Below the pieces are notes generated by a model. The model was not told where the DNA came from. It saw only the letters and a program-made list of their open reading frames with translations, and searched no databases. The position numbers and the translations under genes are program-made. A stretch of 37,695 nt of DNA from Lysobacterales bacterium (GTDB lineage Bacteria > Pseudomonadota > Gammaproteobacteria > Xanthomonadales > SZUA-36): contig JABDPF010000002.1 in assembly GCA_013042915.1 (NCBI GenBank), positions 1 to 37,695 on the forward strand, given 5' to 3'. Below, in pieces: positions 25,028 through 34,552 of this stretch (the stretch's first letter is position 1; each line of letters starts with the position of its first letter).

Positions 25028-26539
25028 ATGAAAGACAGAGCGCTACGCAGCATCGCCATCATCGGGGGCGGTACGGCCGGCTGGATGACCGCCGCCGCGC
25101 TGGCCAACATGCTGCACGGGAAATGCGGCGTGACGCTGGTCGAGTCGGAAGCAATCGGTACGGTCGGTGTAGGCGAGGCCACGATCCCCCCGCTCAAGCG
25201 CTTCAACGGCGAGCTCGGTATCGACGAGAATGATTTCATGCGCGCGGTGCAGGGCAGTTTCAAGCTGGGCATCGAATTCGTCGACTGGGCCCGGAAGGGG
25301 CACCGCTACATGCACCCGTTCGGCCAGTTCGGGGCCGATTTCGACTCCATACCGGTACACCAGTACTGGCTGAAAGCGCGCAGCGAGGGAGAGGTCACGC
25401 CGCTTGGCGATTATTCGGTGGCCAACGTGGCCGCCCGCGAGGGCCGCTTTCAGCGACCGACCAAGGACCCCCGCCTGGTCCAATCTACATTCGACTACGC
25501 CTACCACCTCGACGCCGGCTTGTACGCGCGCTACCTGCGCCACTACTCGGAACAGCGCGGCGTCGAGCGCGTGGAAGGGCGCGTTGCCCACGTGGCGCAA
25601 CACAATGAAAGCGGCAACATCACCGGCGTCGTGCTGGATGACGGGCACACGGTGGAGGCGGATTTCTTCGTCGATTGCAGCGGTTTTCGCGGCCTGCTGA
25701 TCGAGGGCGCCCTCAACTCGGGCTACGAGGACTGGACCCACTGGCTACCCTGCGACCGCGCGGTTGCGGTGCCCTGCGCCAGGGGTGGCGAGTTCACGCC
25801 CTATACGCGCTCCACCGCGCACGACGCAGGCTGGCAGTGGCGCATCCCGTTACAGCATCGCACGGGCAATGGCTACGTGTACTGCAGCCAGTTCCTGGAC
25901 GAGGATGCCGCAGCGGCGAAGTTGCTGGCCAACCTCGACGGCCGCGCACTGGCCGATCCCCTGTTCCTGAAATTCCAGACTGGCCGGCGGCGGATGTTCT
26001 GGAGCCGCAACTGCGTCGCGATCGGGTTGTCCGCCGGGTTTTTGGAACCGCTGGAGTCGACCAGCATCCACCTGATTCAGAGTGCCATCAGCCGCCTGCT
26101 GGCCCTATTTCCCGACCGCGACCTGGATCCGCTGGCTATCGAGGAATACAACCGGATTACCGCCAACGAGTATGAACGGGTGCGCGATTTCCTGATCCTG
26201 CACTACCACGCCACAGAGCGCGAAGATTCCGGTCTTTGGCGATATTGCGCCGGCATGACCATCCCAGACGAGTTGCAATACAAGATGGACCACTTCCGCC
26301 GCTATGGGCGCCTGGTGTCGACCGGTACCGAGTTGTTTCAAAACCCCAACTGGCTGGCCGTGCACATTGGTCAGTTCAACTGGCCGGAGCGCTACGATCC
26401 ACTGGTGGACGAGCGTGGCATCGACGGGGCCAAGCGGCTTGCCAGCCTGCGCCGCGTGATCCGCGAAGCGGTCAACGCAATGACCACGCACCAGATGTAC
26501 GTGCGAAAAAACTGTCGCTCGATTGATGCGATGAGCTGA
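25028..26539 (+). CDS. Tryptophan halogenase family protein 1
   Basis: 503 residues. FAD-dependent halogenase of the PrnA/RebH type: FAD-binding GGGTAGWM (residues 13-20), GVGEATIP (47-54), the catalytic Lys79 in GSFKLGIEF (same number as in PrnA), the family signature WxWxIP (Trp269-Gln-Trp271-Arg-Ile-Pro274), and Glu343-Ser344 in EPLEST at the active site. Enzymes of this family make hypohalous acid from FADH2, O2 and halide, then transfer it via Lys to an aromatic ring. No signal peptide is visible, so it acts in the cytoplasm if at all; a flavin reductase is not encoded here. Its start is 97 bp from the divergent LacI gene. Substrate unknown; genes of this type often accompany TonB receptors. 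Confidence 0.9.
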   Translation: MKDRALRSIAIIGGGTAGWMTAAALANMLHGKCGVTLVESEAIGTVGVGEATIPPLKRFNGELGIDENDFMRAVQGSFKLGIEFVDWARKGHRYMHPFGQFGADFDSIPVHQYWLKARSEGEVTPLGDYSVANVAAREGRFQRPTKDPRLVQSTFDYAYHLDAGLYARYLRHYSEQRGVERVEGRVAHVAQHNESGNITGVVLDDGHTVEADFFVDCSGFRGLLIEGALNSGYEDWTHWLPCDRAVAVPCARGGEFTPYTRSTAHDAGWQWRIPLQHRTGNGYVYCSQFLDEDAAAAKLLANLDGRALADPLFLKFQTGRRRMFWSRNCVAIGLSAGFLEPLESTSIHLIQSAISRLLALFPDRDLDPLAIEEYNRITANEYERVRDFLILHYHATEREDSGLWRYCAGMTIPDELQYKMDHFRRYGRLVSTGTELFQNPNWLAVHIGQFNWPERYDPLVDERGIDGAKRLASLRRVIREAVNAMTTHQMYVRKNCRSIDAMS

Positions 26540-26580
26540 ATCCCGGCCAGTTTTTTTTTGGAAAATTGAATAAGAACAGC

Positions 26581-26591
26581 AGGGAATCCCT
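26581..26591. repeat. Short perfect inverted repeat
   Basis: AGGGAATCCCT is an 11-bp inverted repeat (5-bp arms, single central base) just upstream of the receptor promoter. A nine-base T run lies before it (26551-26559). It may be a minor protein-binding site or chance. Confidence 0.3.
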
Positions 26592-26599
26592 CGTTTTCC

Positions 26600-26629
26600 T
26601 TGCGAAACGACTGAATACGTTTGCATAAT
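26600..26629 (+). promoter_or_regulatory. Putative sigma-70 promoter of the TonB receptor gene
   Basis: TTGCGA (26600-26605) and CATAAT (26624-26629) are separated by 18 bases. The spacer holds the left half of the LacI-type operator (26612), which fits repression by blocking polymerase. A 5' leader of about 80 bases would precede ATG 26715, where AAGGTG is the ribosome-binding site. Confidence 0.5.
26612..26625. promoter_or_regulatory. LacI-type operator, half-conserved (site 2)
   Basis: TGAATACGTTTGCA shares its first eight bases and three of the last six with the core TGAATACGAATTCA of sites 1 and 3. It overlaps the spacer and -10 of the receptor promoter. The right arm is degenerate, so affinity may be lower. 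Confidence 0.55.
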
Positions 26630-26714
26630 CTTGCCCGGCAGAGGCTTAGGTCTATAGAGTGCGCAATCAAAGAACCACCAAAACTCAGGCACACAACACT
26701 CGCAAGGTGAAACT

Positions 26715-29426
26715 ATGAAAAGCAATGGCACGATTCGCCGCAAGGAACTGGCAGCCGCCATCTCGATGTTGCTGGCGCTTCCCGGAATAGCCCTCGCGCA
26801 GGACCAGGACTCTGAAGGCCAGGCCGCCGACGATGAAATGATTGCCGAGGAAGTCATCGTTACCGGTATTCGCCGCGGTCTGATGAACTCCGTCGACATC
26901 AAGGGCACCTCGACCTCCATTGTCGAAGCCATTTCCGCCGAGGAAATCGGCAAGCTGCCCGACGTCAGTATCACGGACTCCCTCGCGCGCTTACCGGGCG
27001 TCACGGCCCAGCGCCTCAATGGCCGTAGCCAAGTGCTCAGCGTTCGCGGCCTCGGCCCCGACTTTACCACCGCGCTGCTCAATGGCCGCCCACAGGTCAG
27101 CTCGGGCGACAACCGCGGCGTCGAGTTCGACCAATACCCATCTGAAATGATCAGCCAGGCGATCGTGTATAAGACACCCAATGCCACGCTGATGGGTCAG
27201 GGGCTGGCCGGCACTGTCGACATGCAGACGATTCGCCCCCTGGAATACGGCAAGCAGGCTCTCGTGGCCAATGCCCGTTACGTTTGGAACGACATCACCG
27301 CCCTGAATAACGATGCTTCCGACGACGGTTGGCGCGGCAGCGTAACCTACGTCGACCAGTTCATGGACGACACCGTCGGTGTGGCCTTCGGTTTTGCTTA
27401 CGCCGATACGCCGACCCAGAGTGAGCGTTTCAATGCCTGGGGTTACCCGGATGTCAACGGTGACGCCGTCATCGGTGGTGCAAAACCCTACGCTCAGAGC
27501 AACGAGTTGGAGCGGACCGGCATCATCGGCACCTTGGAGTGGCAGGTCAGCGACCGCGTTCGCACCTCTGTCGACCTCTACTACACTGAGTTCGAGGAGA
27601 CCCAGTACCTGCGCGGAATCGAGTTTCCGCTGTTTTGGTCGTCAGCGGCACTGCAGCCCGGCTACACGGTCGAGGACGGACTGGTCGTCAGCGGCACCTT
27701 CGACAACGTCAAGGGCGTGATGCGTAACGACATCAACAACCGTGACTCCGAGCTGACGGCCGCTGGCTGGAACCTAGAGTGGGACGTGGCAGAGGGTTGG
27801 GTGGTGACCACCGACCTGAGCTACTCCAAGATGGACCGCAAGGACGTCCTTCTGGAAACCTATTCCGGCACAGGGCCGAACGGCTTGCCCGTGTTTGACA
27901 GCCTGAGCTTCGACATGCGCGACGGCAAGGGCGCCCTATTCTCCTCCAGCCTCGACTACACCGACCCGAACCTCGTAATGCTGACCAGCCCTCAGGGTTG
28001 GGGTGGCGACATCATTCCGGGCGGCCAGCTGGGCTACAACAACAGCCCGAGCATCGAGGATGAACTGACCACGCTGGACCTGCGCGCCCTGTACGAAGTT
28101 GGCGGCGACTGGCTGTCCAGCATCGAGTTTGGCGTTAACTATCAGACCCGAAAAAAGTACAAGGTCGCGGACGAGTGGTTCGTCGGCCTGGGTAACGGCG
28201 ACATCTCCGCCCCGCTGCCGGCAGAAACCGGTCTGACCAACCTTTCCCACATCGGCATCCCGGGCATGGTCACTTACGACCCGATCGCTTCGATTAGTAG
28301 CGGTATCTTCACGCTGGTGCGTAATCCGAACGCCGATGTCGTGATCAAGAGCTGGACGGTTGAAGAGGACCTGACTTCGGCCTTCGCCATGGTCAACTTC
28401 GACACCGACGTGGGCGACGTAATGGTTTACGGTAACTTCGGCTTGCAGTATGTGCGGACCGATCAAAGCTCGTCAGCCGCTTCGGCCTCTGGTACCGGCG
28501 ACGACGTGGCTTTGTTCCCAACCTCCGGCGGCGACGACTACACGGAGTGGCTGCCCAGCATGAACGTCACCTTCGACGTGGGCAACAGCAACCTGATTCG
28601 CTTCGCCTACGCCCGCACGCTGGCCCGGGCGCGCATGGACCAGATGCGCGCCAGCCTAAACTGGGGCTTCGATACCTCCAAGGTCGACGAGACCGACATC
28701 AACAATTCGCCCTGGGGCGGCAGCGGTGGCAACCCGGAACTGCGTCCCTGGATCGCAAACGCCTTTGACCTCTCCTACGAAAAATACCTGGATGACGGGA
28801 TCGGCTACGTGGCCGTCGCGGGTTTCTACAAGGACCTCGACTCCTGGGTGAATGACGCCCCGCAGGTGTATGACTTCACCGGTTTCCCGACCGGCGGATT
28901 CGACCCGGTTCTCAGGGAGGGCCTGGTCAGCATTCCGCAGAACCAGGGCGGAGGCAAGATCTACGGCTTCGAAGTGGCAGGTGCACTCGATTTCGGCTAC
29001 TTCGCTGATTCACTAACAGGACTAGGCGTGATCGCCAGCGCTTCGTTTACCAAAAGCGACGTGACCGTGAACGAGGAGGAAATCACCCTTCCCGGCCTGT
29101 CCGAGGATGTCTACAACCTGACCGCGTACTATGAGAACGAGCGCTTCTCCGTTCGCGCCAGCGCCCGCTACCGTTCCGAGTTCCTCGGCGAGGTATCCGG
29201 CTTCGGCGCCGGCCGAGAATTCCGTACCGTTAACGAGGAAACGGTCGTTGATGGCCAGGCCAGCTGGTTCTTCGGTGGCAAACTGACCGGTCTAAGCCTG
29301 CTGTTCCAGGTCTACAATCTGACCGACGAGGCCTTCACGACCTTCGCCAATGACGATACGCGTCAAATCATCGACTACCAGCGCTACGGCCGTACTTACC
29401 TGCTTGGCGCTTCTTACAACTGGTAG
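26715..29426 (+). CDS. TonB-dependent outer-membrane receptor
   Basis: 903 residues. Signal peptide to about residue 29 (GIALAQ), then a short periplasmic stretch with the TonB-box-like EEVIVTGIRRG (about 45-55), the plug domain (EEIGKLPDVSITDSLARLPGV; QVLSVRGLGPDFTTALLNGR) and a large beta-barrel to the terminal aromatic residue (YLLGASYNW). The wording GIRRG...KLPDVSITDSLARLPGV is typical of TonB receptors for carbohydrates in Proteobacteria. It should import oligosaccharides, powered by TonB-ExbBD encoded elsewhere. A LacI-type operator lies in its promoter, and halogenase genes flank it on the same strand. A strong terminator follows the stop. Confidence 0.92.
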   Translation: MKSNGTIRRKELAAAISMLLALPGIALAQDQDSEGQAADDEMIAEEVIVTGIRRGLMNSVDIKGTSTSIVEAISAEEIGKLPDVSITDSLARLPGVTAQRLNGRSQVLSVRGLGPDFTTALLNGRPQVSSGDNRGVEFDQYPSEMISQAIVYKTPNATLMGQGLAGTVDMQTIRPLEYGKQALVANARYVWNDITALNNDASDDGWRGSVTYVDQFMDDTVGVAFGFAYADTPTQSERFNAWGYPDVNGDAVIGGAKPYAQSNELERTGIIGTLEWQVSDRVRTSVDLYYTEFEETQYLRGIEFPLFWSSAALQPGYTVEDGLVVSGTFDNVKGVMRNDINNRDSELTAAGWNLEWDVAEGWVVTTDLSYSKMDRKDVLLETYSGTGPNGLPVFDSLSFDMRDGKGALFSSSLDYTDPNLVMLTSPQGWGGDIIPGGQLGYNNSPSIEDELTTLDLRALYEVGGDWLSSIEFGVNYQTRKKYKVADEWFVGLGNGDISAPLPAETGLTNLSHIGIPGMVTYDPIASISSGIFTLVRNPNADVVIKSWTVEEDLTSAFAMVNFDTDVGDVMVYGNFGLQYVRTDQSSSAASASGTGDDVALFPTSGGDDYTEWLPSMNVTFDVGNSNLIRFAYARTLARARMDQMRASLNWGFDTSKVDETDINNSPWGGSGGNPELRPWIANAFDLSYEKYLDDGIGYVAVAGFYKDLDSWVNDAPQVYDFTGFPTGGFDPVLREGLVSIPQNQGGGKIYGFEVAGALDFGYFADSLTGLGVIASASFTKSDVTVNEEEITLPGLSEDVYNLTAYYENERFSVRASARYRSEFLGEVSGFGAGREFRTVNEETVVDGQASWFFGGKLTGLSLLFQVYNLTDEAFTTFANDDTRQIIDYQRYGRTYLLGASYNW

Positions 29427-29453
29427 GCCGAAACCGGCCCTCGGGCCATTACT

Positions 29454-29492
29454 AAAACCCCCGCTCTTTTCGTCTTAGCGGGGGTTTTTTTT
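29454..29492 (+). terminator. Intrinsic terminator after the TonB receptor gene
   Basis: CCCCCGCT (29458-29465) pairs with AGCGGGGG (29477-29484); flanking AAAA and T tract extend the stem, and eight Ts (29485-29492) follow. It separates the receptor transcript from the second halogenase gene. Confidence 0.92.
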
Positions 29493-29586
29493 GGCCCCCG
29501 AACCGGCCCGGTTTTGGTTGACATCCTCGCTAAGGCCCGACGTCATTTCAACGCGGATACACCCGGCCCGGGGGCGGCGCTGCGAC

Positions 29587-29592
29587 TATACT
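29587..29592 (+). promoter_or_regulatory. Candidate -10 element for halogenase 2
   Basis: TATACT is 55 bases before ATG 29648 in a 221-base gap that otherwise contains only the terminator. TTGACA occurs at 29518-29523 but is too far for the same promoter, and the -35 region proper is GC-rich and unlike the consensus. The gene has its own promoter in any case, because the terminator stands before it. Confidence 0.3.
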
Positions 29593-29647
29593 GAGGAGTA
29601 TTAGCTAGAGCCATTTACTTAGCTCGCCACGGTCATGGAGGCATCAG

Positions 29648-31153
29648 ATGAGTAGAGACCCGATTCGCAAGGTAGTCATCGTGGGCGGCGGCACGGCTGG
29701 GTGGATGGCGGCTGCGGTGTTATCGGAGTTTTTCAAAGGGATGCTGACGGTTGAGCTCATCGAGTCGGACGATATCGGAACCGTGGGCGTCGGTGAAGCC
29801 ACCATTCCCCAAATCCGCTTGTTCACTGGCCTGTTGGGCATCGACGAGGCCGAGATGCTGAGCGCCACGCGCGGAACCTTCAAGCTGGGCATCCAGTTCA
29901 GCGACTGGGGCCGCCTGGACGACACGTATATGCACGCCTTCGGCGCGATCGGGCGCAAGCTGGGTTCACTCGATTTTCATCACTACTGGCTCAAGGCGCG
30001 GGCCGTGGGTCAGGCGAGTAGTCTGTGGAAGTACTCGCTCAACGAGACAGCGGCCGTTGCCAACCGCTTCTCACACCTCGACAACGTGCCCGACATGCAC
30101 CTGGGCGGCTTGGTTTACGCCTACCACTTCGACGCGGCGCTGTTTGCGAAGTACCTGCGCGGCTACAGCGAGCGGCGCGGCGTGCGGCGCAGGGAAGGCA
30201 AAGTCGTCGACGTGGCGATCGGCAAGGAAAACGGGTTCATCGAAGCCGTCACTCTGGAGGGCGGAAAGCGCGTCGGTGGCGACCTGTTCATCGACTGCAC
30301 CGGTTTTCGCGGCCTGTTGATCGAGGATGCCCTGGAAACGGGCTACGAGGACTGGTCCCTTTGGCTGCCCTGCGACCGGGCGGTGGCGGTGCCGACCGCC
30401 CACTCCGGACCGATGCGGCCTTACACCACGGCCCGGGCGCTCGATTGCGGCTGGCAGTGGCGCATACCGTTGCAGCACCGCGTGGGTAACGGGCATGTGT
30501 ATGCAAGCCAGTACATGAGCGACGACGAGGCGGTCTCGGTTCTGCTGGATAACGTGCAGGGAGAAACACTGGACGAGCCCCGGTTGCTGAAGTTCAAAAC
30601 CGGGCGCCGCAAGAAGTTCTGGAACCGCAACTGCGTGGCCCTGGGCCTGGCCAGCGGATTTATGGAGCCGCTCGAATCGACCAGCATCCACCTGATCCAG
30701 ACTGGTATCAGCCGGCTGCTCGAGTACTTCCCGCGGAAAGGATTCGAACAGGTCGATATCGACGAGTACAACCGTCGTTGCACCTGGGAGTTCGAGCGTA
30801 TCCGCGATTTCCTGATCCTGCACTACCATGCCAACCAACGCGACGATAGCCAGTTCTGGATCGACCGCCGGGAACTGCCCGTACCGACTGAGCTACACCG
30901 TCGTACCGACCTGTTCCTGGCCAACGGCCGCATCCACCGGGAGTTCGACGAACTCTTCACCGAAGCCGCCTGGTTGCAGGTCATGGTGGGCCAGGGCATT
31001 CTGCCCGCCGGGTGGCACCCACTGGCCGACCGCATCGACGAGGGCCAGATGGGCCGTTTCCTGACCAGTATCCAGACCATCATCGCCGCCACCGTCGACA
31101 AGCTCCCGGGCCACGAAGACTACGTCAAGAAATACTGCGCCGCCCCGGATTAG
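29648..31153 (+). CDS. Tryptophan halogenase family protein 2
   Basis: 501 residues, a paralogue of the gene at 25028: the two align with no gap over at least the first 350 residues by eye. The same catalytic elements fall at the same numbers: GGGTAGWM 13-20, Lys79 in GTFKLGIQF, Trp269-x-Trp271-x-Ile-Pro274 and Glu343-Ser344 in EPLEST. The protein therefore seems competent for FADH2-dependent halogenation. Differences cluster in the 90-150 segment and C-terminus, which could change the substrate pocket. GGAGG (29638-29642) is six bases from the ATG. It lies between the receptor terminator and a convergent small lipoprotein gene. Physiological substrate unknown. Confidence 0.9.
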   Translation: MSRDPIRKVVIVGGGTAGWMAAAVLSEFFKGMLTVELIESDDIGTVGVGEATIPQIRLFTGLLGIDEAEMLSATRGTFKLGIQFSDWGRLDDTYMHAFGAIGRKLGSLDFHHYWLKARAVGQASSLWKYSLNETAAVANRFSHLDNVPDMHLGGLVYAYHFDAALFAKYLRGYSERRGVRRREGKVVDVAIGKENGFIEAVTLEGGKRVGGDLFIDCTGFRGLLIEDALETGYEDWSLWLPCDRAVAVPTAHSGPMRPYTTARALDCGWQWRIPLQHRVGNGHVYASQYMSDDEAVSVLLDNVQGETLDEPRLLKFKTGRRKKFWNRNCVALGLASGFMEPLESTSIHLIQTGISRLLEYFPRKGFEQVDIDEYNRRCTWEFERIRDFLILHYHANQRDDSQFWIDRRELPVPTELHRRTDLFLANGRIHREFDELFTEAAWLQVMVGQGILPAGWHPLADRIDEGQMGRFLTSIQTIIAATVDKLPGHEDYVKKYCAAPD

Positions 31154-31180
31154 CACCTCCTACATGGCCAGGCCACCGGC

Positions 31181-31507
31181 TCAGTAGCTGTAACCGCGTG
31201 ACTCCATGCACGCCAACACCGCCCGCTCGCGATCTGCGCGGTTCATATCGACGCTAGGGCTGCCGTGCACGGCCTGCCCCGGCTTGGCCTGGCAGTCGCC
31301 GCTGGGGCAACCCACGCTGTTTCGTGCCTGGTAATCGGGCCCGTCGGGCGTCCAGTCCCCCGGGTTCTTGCCGTAGGCGATGTCCTGGCATTCTTCCAGG
31401 TCTTTCTTTCTCTGGGCTTCGCTGGTGTCGGGTCGGGTGTACTCGGTGGCACAGGCTGCCAGCGAGAGGGCAGCGGTGCCGATCAGCACGATATTTCTAA
31501 ACGTCAT
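31181..31507 (-). CDS. Small lipoprotein
   Basis: 108 residues from ATG 31507, selected by CGGAGA eight bases upstream and by the resulting signal; the longer frame is rejected. Lipobox LAAC follows a short hydrophobic core (IVLIGTAALS). The mature protein is polar, with six further cysteine-spaced segments including ECQDIAYGK, GCPSGDCQ and ACMESRGY. The pattern C...C...CxxxRGY near the C-terminus is seen in many short envelope proteins, but no function is known to me. It is read away from the pullulanase gene across a 191-bp region that holds operator site 3, so its promoter may be influenced by the same regulator. Confidence 0.72.
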   Translation of the reverse strand: MTFRNIVLIGTAALSLAACATEYTRPDTSEAQRKKDLEECQDIAYGKNPGDWTPDGPDYQARNSVGCPSGDCQAKPGQAVHGSPSVDMNRADRERAVLACMESRGYSY

Positions 31508-31573
31508 GGCGCATCTCCGGCTGAATTTTTTCGATGGACCCATTATGCAGCAAGGCCTCTGCATCCGACCGGA

Positions 31574-31587
31574 TGAATACGAATTCA
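31574..31587. promoter_or_regulatory. LacI-type palindromic operator (site 3)
   Basis: TGAATACGAATTCA is identical to the core of site 1. It lies 112-125 bp upstream of the pullulanase start and just before a TTGACA hexamer (31593-31598) that could serve as a -35 box; the matching -10 is weak (CAGAGT at 17 bases). It is in the divergent region with the small lipoprotein gene. Confidence 0.78.
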
Positions 31588-31698
31588 GGCCGTTGACAGT
31601 GGGCAACACGGGGGACAGAGTGAAAGACACAAGGGGTCAAAGTAGCTGCGCTACTCTGACCTCGGTTTTCGAAATGTCCTTTCGACGCGGAGATTCCT

Positions 31699-34428
31699 TT
31701 GAACACCTCACGTTTCATGGTAGTTGGCGGGCTGCACCGGGCTGCGTGGGTCGTGCTGGGCCTGGCGGGATTGATGCAGTTGCTTGCTGTCCCGGTTGCC
31801 GCCATGCCAGCGGAAGACCTGCGCGAAGCCCGCGCCCATTGGCTCGCCGAGGACACCATCGCCTGGCGGCCAGCGGTGGAAGGCGCCGTCCGGCTGCATT
31901 TCAGTCTCGATGCGCCGCTCGAGCCCGCGCTGATCGGCAACGAGACCGTGGAATTGCGTGCAAAGGGCATTATCAGCGGCGATCTGCTGGATAAATATCC
32001 GCACCTTGCAGGAACTCCAGTTTTTCAAATCCCACGACCTGCCCTCGAGTTGATCCCGGCCATCCTGCGCGGTCACTTCGTGGTATCAGCCGTCGGTCCC
32101 CACGGAGGGCTATTGGACGCCACCGCGCTGCAACCGGCGGGCGTGCTGGACGATCTCTACGCTCACGACGGCGACCTGGGCGTCGTGTTCGAGAACGGCG
32201 TACCGTCGCTCCGCGTCTGGGCGCCCACCGCGCGTGCCGTGCGTCTGCTGCTGTTCGACGATTCCGGCCCGGGAGGCGAGCCCGTGCAATCCCTGCCGAT
32301 GCAGCGTGGTCCCGCCACGGGCACCTGGTCCATCGAGGGCCGGGCGGATTGGGATCGCAAGTTCTACCTCTACGAGGTGGAGGTATTCGTTCGCCGCACC
32401 GGGCGCTTCGAACTCAACCGGGTAACCGATCCGTATTCGCACGGCCTGGCGACGGACAGCCGCCGCTCGCAGATCGTCGATCTATCAGATGAGGATCTGC
32501 TCCCTGCCAACTGGCAGGTGGTGAAAAAGCCGGCACTCGATGCGCACGAAGACATCGTGCTGTACGAGTTGCACGTGCGTGATTTCAGCATCGACGACGC
32601 GCTGGTACCGCCAAGGCAGCGCGGTACCTTCGCCGCGTTCTCATTGGACGACAGCCACGGCCTGCGCCACCTGGACGCTCTGGCTGCTTCGGGCCTCACT
32701 CACGTGCACCTGCTGCCGGCCTTTGACTGCGCGACCATCCCCGAGGATCCCGCGAGCCGGCTAAGCCCGCCCGCCCTCGGCGGCTTCGCGTCCGACTCGC
32801 CTCGCCCGCAGGAAGAGATCGGCAAGGTCCGCGCCCGCGACGCCTTCAACTGGTGCTACGACCCCTTCCATTACACGGTGCCCGAGGGCAGCTACGCCAC
32901 CGACCCGGACGGCGTGACCCGCATCCGCGAGTTTCGCGGGATGGTGACGGCGCTCAACGCACGCGGCCTGCGCGTGGTGATGGACGTGGTCTACAACCAC
33001 ACCCCGGCCAGCGGCCAGGCCGTGACCTCGGTGCTGGACCGGATCGTGCCGGATTACTACCAGCGCCTCGACGCGCAGGGCCGGGTCGAGACCAGCACCT
33101 GCTGCGCCAATACCGCCAGCGAAAACGCGATGATGGAAAAGCTGATGCTGGACTCGCTGCTCACCTGGGCCCGGCACTACCGTATCGACGGATTCCGTTT
33201 CGACCTGATGGGCCACCACAGCCGCGGCAACATCGAAAAAGCGCGCGACGCACTCCAGGCCCTGAGCCTGGAGCAAGACGGGGTCGACGGCCGCGCAATC
33301 TGCCTCTACGGCGAGGGCTGGAACTTCGGCGAAGTCGCCGACGACGCGCGTTTCGTGCAAGCCTCGCAAGCACGCATGGGGATGGGCAGCGGCGTGGGAA
33401 CCTTCAACGACCGCCTCCGCGATGCAGTACGCGGCGGTGCGCACGATGACCGTGGCCTCGAACACGTGCGCAGCCAGGGGTTCGCCAACGGACTGTACAC
33501 CGACCCCAACCGGGAAAACGAGGGCGGCGATGAAGAGCGCTTGGAACTGCTGCAGCTCACCGACCTCGTCCGCGCGGGCCTCGCCGGAAGCCTTCGAGAC
33601 TACCGCTTCATCAACCACCGGGGCCTGGAGGTTGCCGCGAGCGAGATCGACTACCACGGTCAGGGTGCCGCCTACGCCAGTGACCCGCAGGAAGTCATCA
33701 ACTATGTGGCGGCGCACGACAACGAGACGCTGTTCGATATCAACCAGTACAAGCTGCCGCTCTCGACCTCCATGGACGACCGGGTGCGTGCCGTGAACCT
33801 GGCCAACAGCATCGTAGCCCTGGCCCAGGGCGTTCCGTTTTTCCACGCCGGGCAGGACATGCTGCGATCGAAATCCCTCGACCGCAACTCCTACGACTCG
33901 GGCGACTGGTTCAACCAGCTTGACTTCAGCTACCGCGACAACGGCTGGCCCCGCGGACTGCCCCCTGCCTGGGACAACGAGGCCAACTGGCTGCAAGCGG
34001 GCCCACTGCTGGCGCGGCCGGAACTGGCGCCCGCGCCCCGCCACATTCGCGCGGCCGTGACGCACTTGCGCGAAGTGCTCAAAATCCGGAAGTCATCGCC
34101 GCTCTTTCGCCTGCGCGACGCGGCGGCTATTCGTTTGGCGTTGCGGTTCCACAACACCGGGCCGGAGCAGCTGGCCGGACTGATCGTGATGAGTCTTGAA
34201 GACGAGCGCCACGGCCGGTTCGTCGTGCTGTTCAATACAAGCCCTCAGGCGCAAACCTTCCCGTTTCCGCACACCCGGGGATATGAACTGCATCCTGTGC
34301 AGCAGGCCTCGGCCGATCCCGTGGTCAGAACCGCACGCCACGACCCACGGGCCTCCGTGTTCGAAGTCCCCGGGCGCACGACGGCCGTGTTCATCTCACG
34401 GACTCTGCCCGGAAGCGCTTTTCCTTGA
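31699..34428 (+). CDS. Exported pullulanase-type alpha-1,6-glucosidase (GH13)
   Basis: 909 residues from TTG 31699, chosen because GGAG lies six bases upstream and the start gives MNTSRF before the hydrophobic signal (AAWVVLGLAGLMQLLAVPVAAM); ATG 31717 is the alternative and lacks a ribosome-binding site. Domains: N-terminal pullulanase module (about 30-150), CBM48-like SLRVWAPTARAVRLLLFDD (about 170), GH13 barrel (about 290-740) and a C-terminal DUF3372-type region. GH13 catalytic residues are visible: Asp502 in GFRFDLMGHH (nucleophile), Glu539 in YGEGWNFG (acid/base), Asp674 in AAHDNETLFD; region I is DVVYNHT. It cleaves alpha-1,6 branches of pullulan, starch or glycogen fragments outside the cytoplasm. 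No lipobox, so periplasmic or secreted. Confidence 0.9.
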   Translation: MNTSRFMVVGGLHRAAWVVLGLAGLMQLLAVPVAAMPAEDLREARAHWLAEDTIAWRPAVEGAVRLHFSLDAPLEPALIGNETVELRAKGIISGDLLDKYPHLAGTPVFQIPRPALELIPAILRGHFVVSAVGPHGGLLDATALQPAGVLDDLYAHDGDLGVVFENGVPSLRVWAPTARAVRLLLFDDSGPGGEPVQSLPMQRGPATGTWSIEGRADWDRKFYLYEVEVFVRRTGRFELNRVTDPYSHGLATDSRRSQIVDLSDEDLLPANWQVVKKPALDAHEDIVLYELHVRDFSIDDALVPPRQRGTFAAFSLDDSHGLRHLDALAASGLTHVHLLPAFDCATIPEDPASRLSPPALGGFASDSPRPQEEIGKVRARDAFNWCYDPFHYTVPEGSYATDPDGVTRIREFRGMVTALNARGLRVVMDVVYNHTPASGQAVTSVLDRIVPDYYQRLDAQGRVETSTCCANTASENAMMEKLMLDSLLTWARHYRIDGFRFDLMGHHSRGNIEKARDALQALSLEQDGVDGRAICLYGEGWNFGEVADDARFVQASQARMGMGSGVGTFNDRLRDAVRGGAHDDRGLEHVRSQGFANGLYTDPNRENEGGDEERLELLQLTDLVRAGLAGSLRDYRFINHRGLEVAASEIDYHGQGAAYASDPQEVINYVAAHDNETLFDINQYKLPLSTSMDDRVRAVNLANSIVALAQGVPFFHAGQDMLRSKSLDRNSYDSGDWFNQLDFSYRDNGWPRGLPPAWDNEANWLQAGPLLARPELAPAPRHIRAAVTHLREVLKIRKSSPLFRLRDAAAIRLALRFHNTGPEQLAGLIVMSLEDERHGRFVVLFNTSPQAQTFPFPHTRGYELHPVQQASADPVVRTARHDPRASVFEVPGRTTAVFISRTLPGSAFP

Positions 34429-34552
34429 TGTTCACAAAAACGCAAAGATGATTTTCAATCGGCATTATTTATTCGTTAATTAGAACGATTTAATCTTTAG
34501 ATCAACGATGGGTAAAAATCTGGCACGAAGACACCATGAAAATCAAGATATC

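Noticed and set aside
24931-25272. Extension of the LacI frame upstream of 24930.
   Set aside because: It would run antisense into the halogenase gene and place more than 100 residues before the helix-turn-helix, which is not seen in the family.
32761-34065. Long open frame on the minus strand opposite the pullulanase gene.
   Set aside because: It is a GC-skew shadow of the GH13 coding sequence; the translated sequence shows no domain pattern, while the plus strand has all catalytic motifs.
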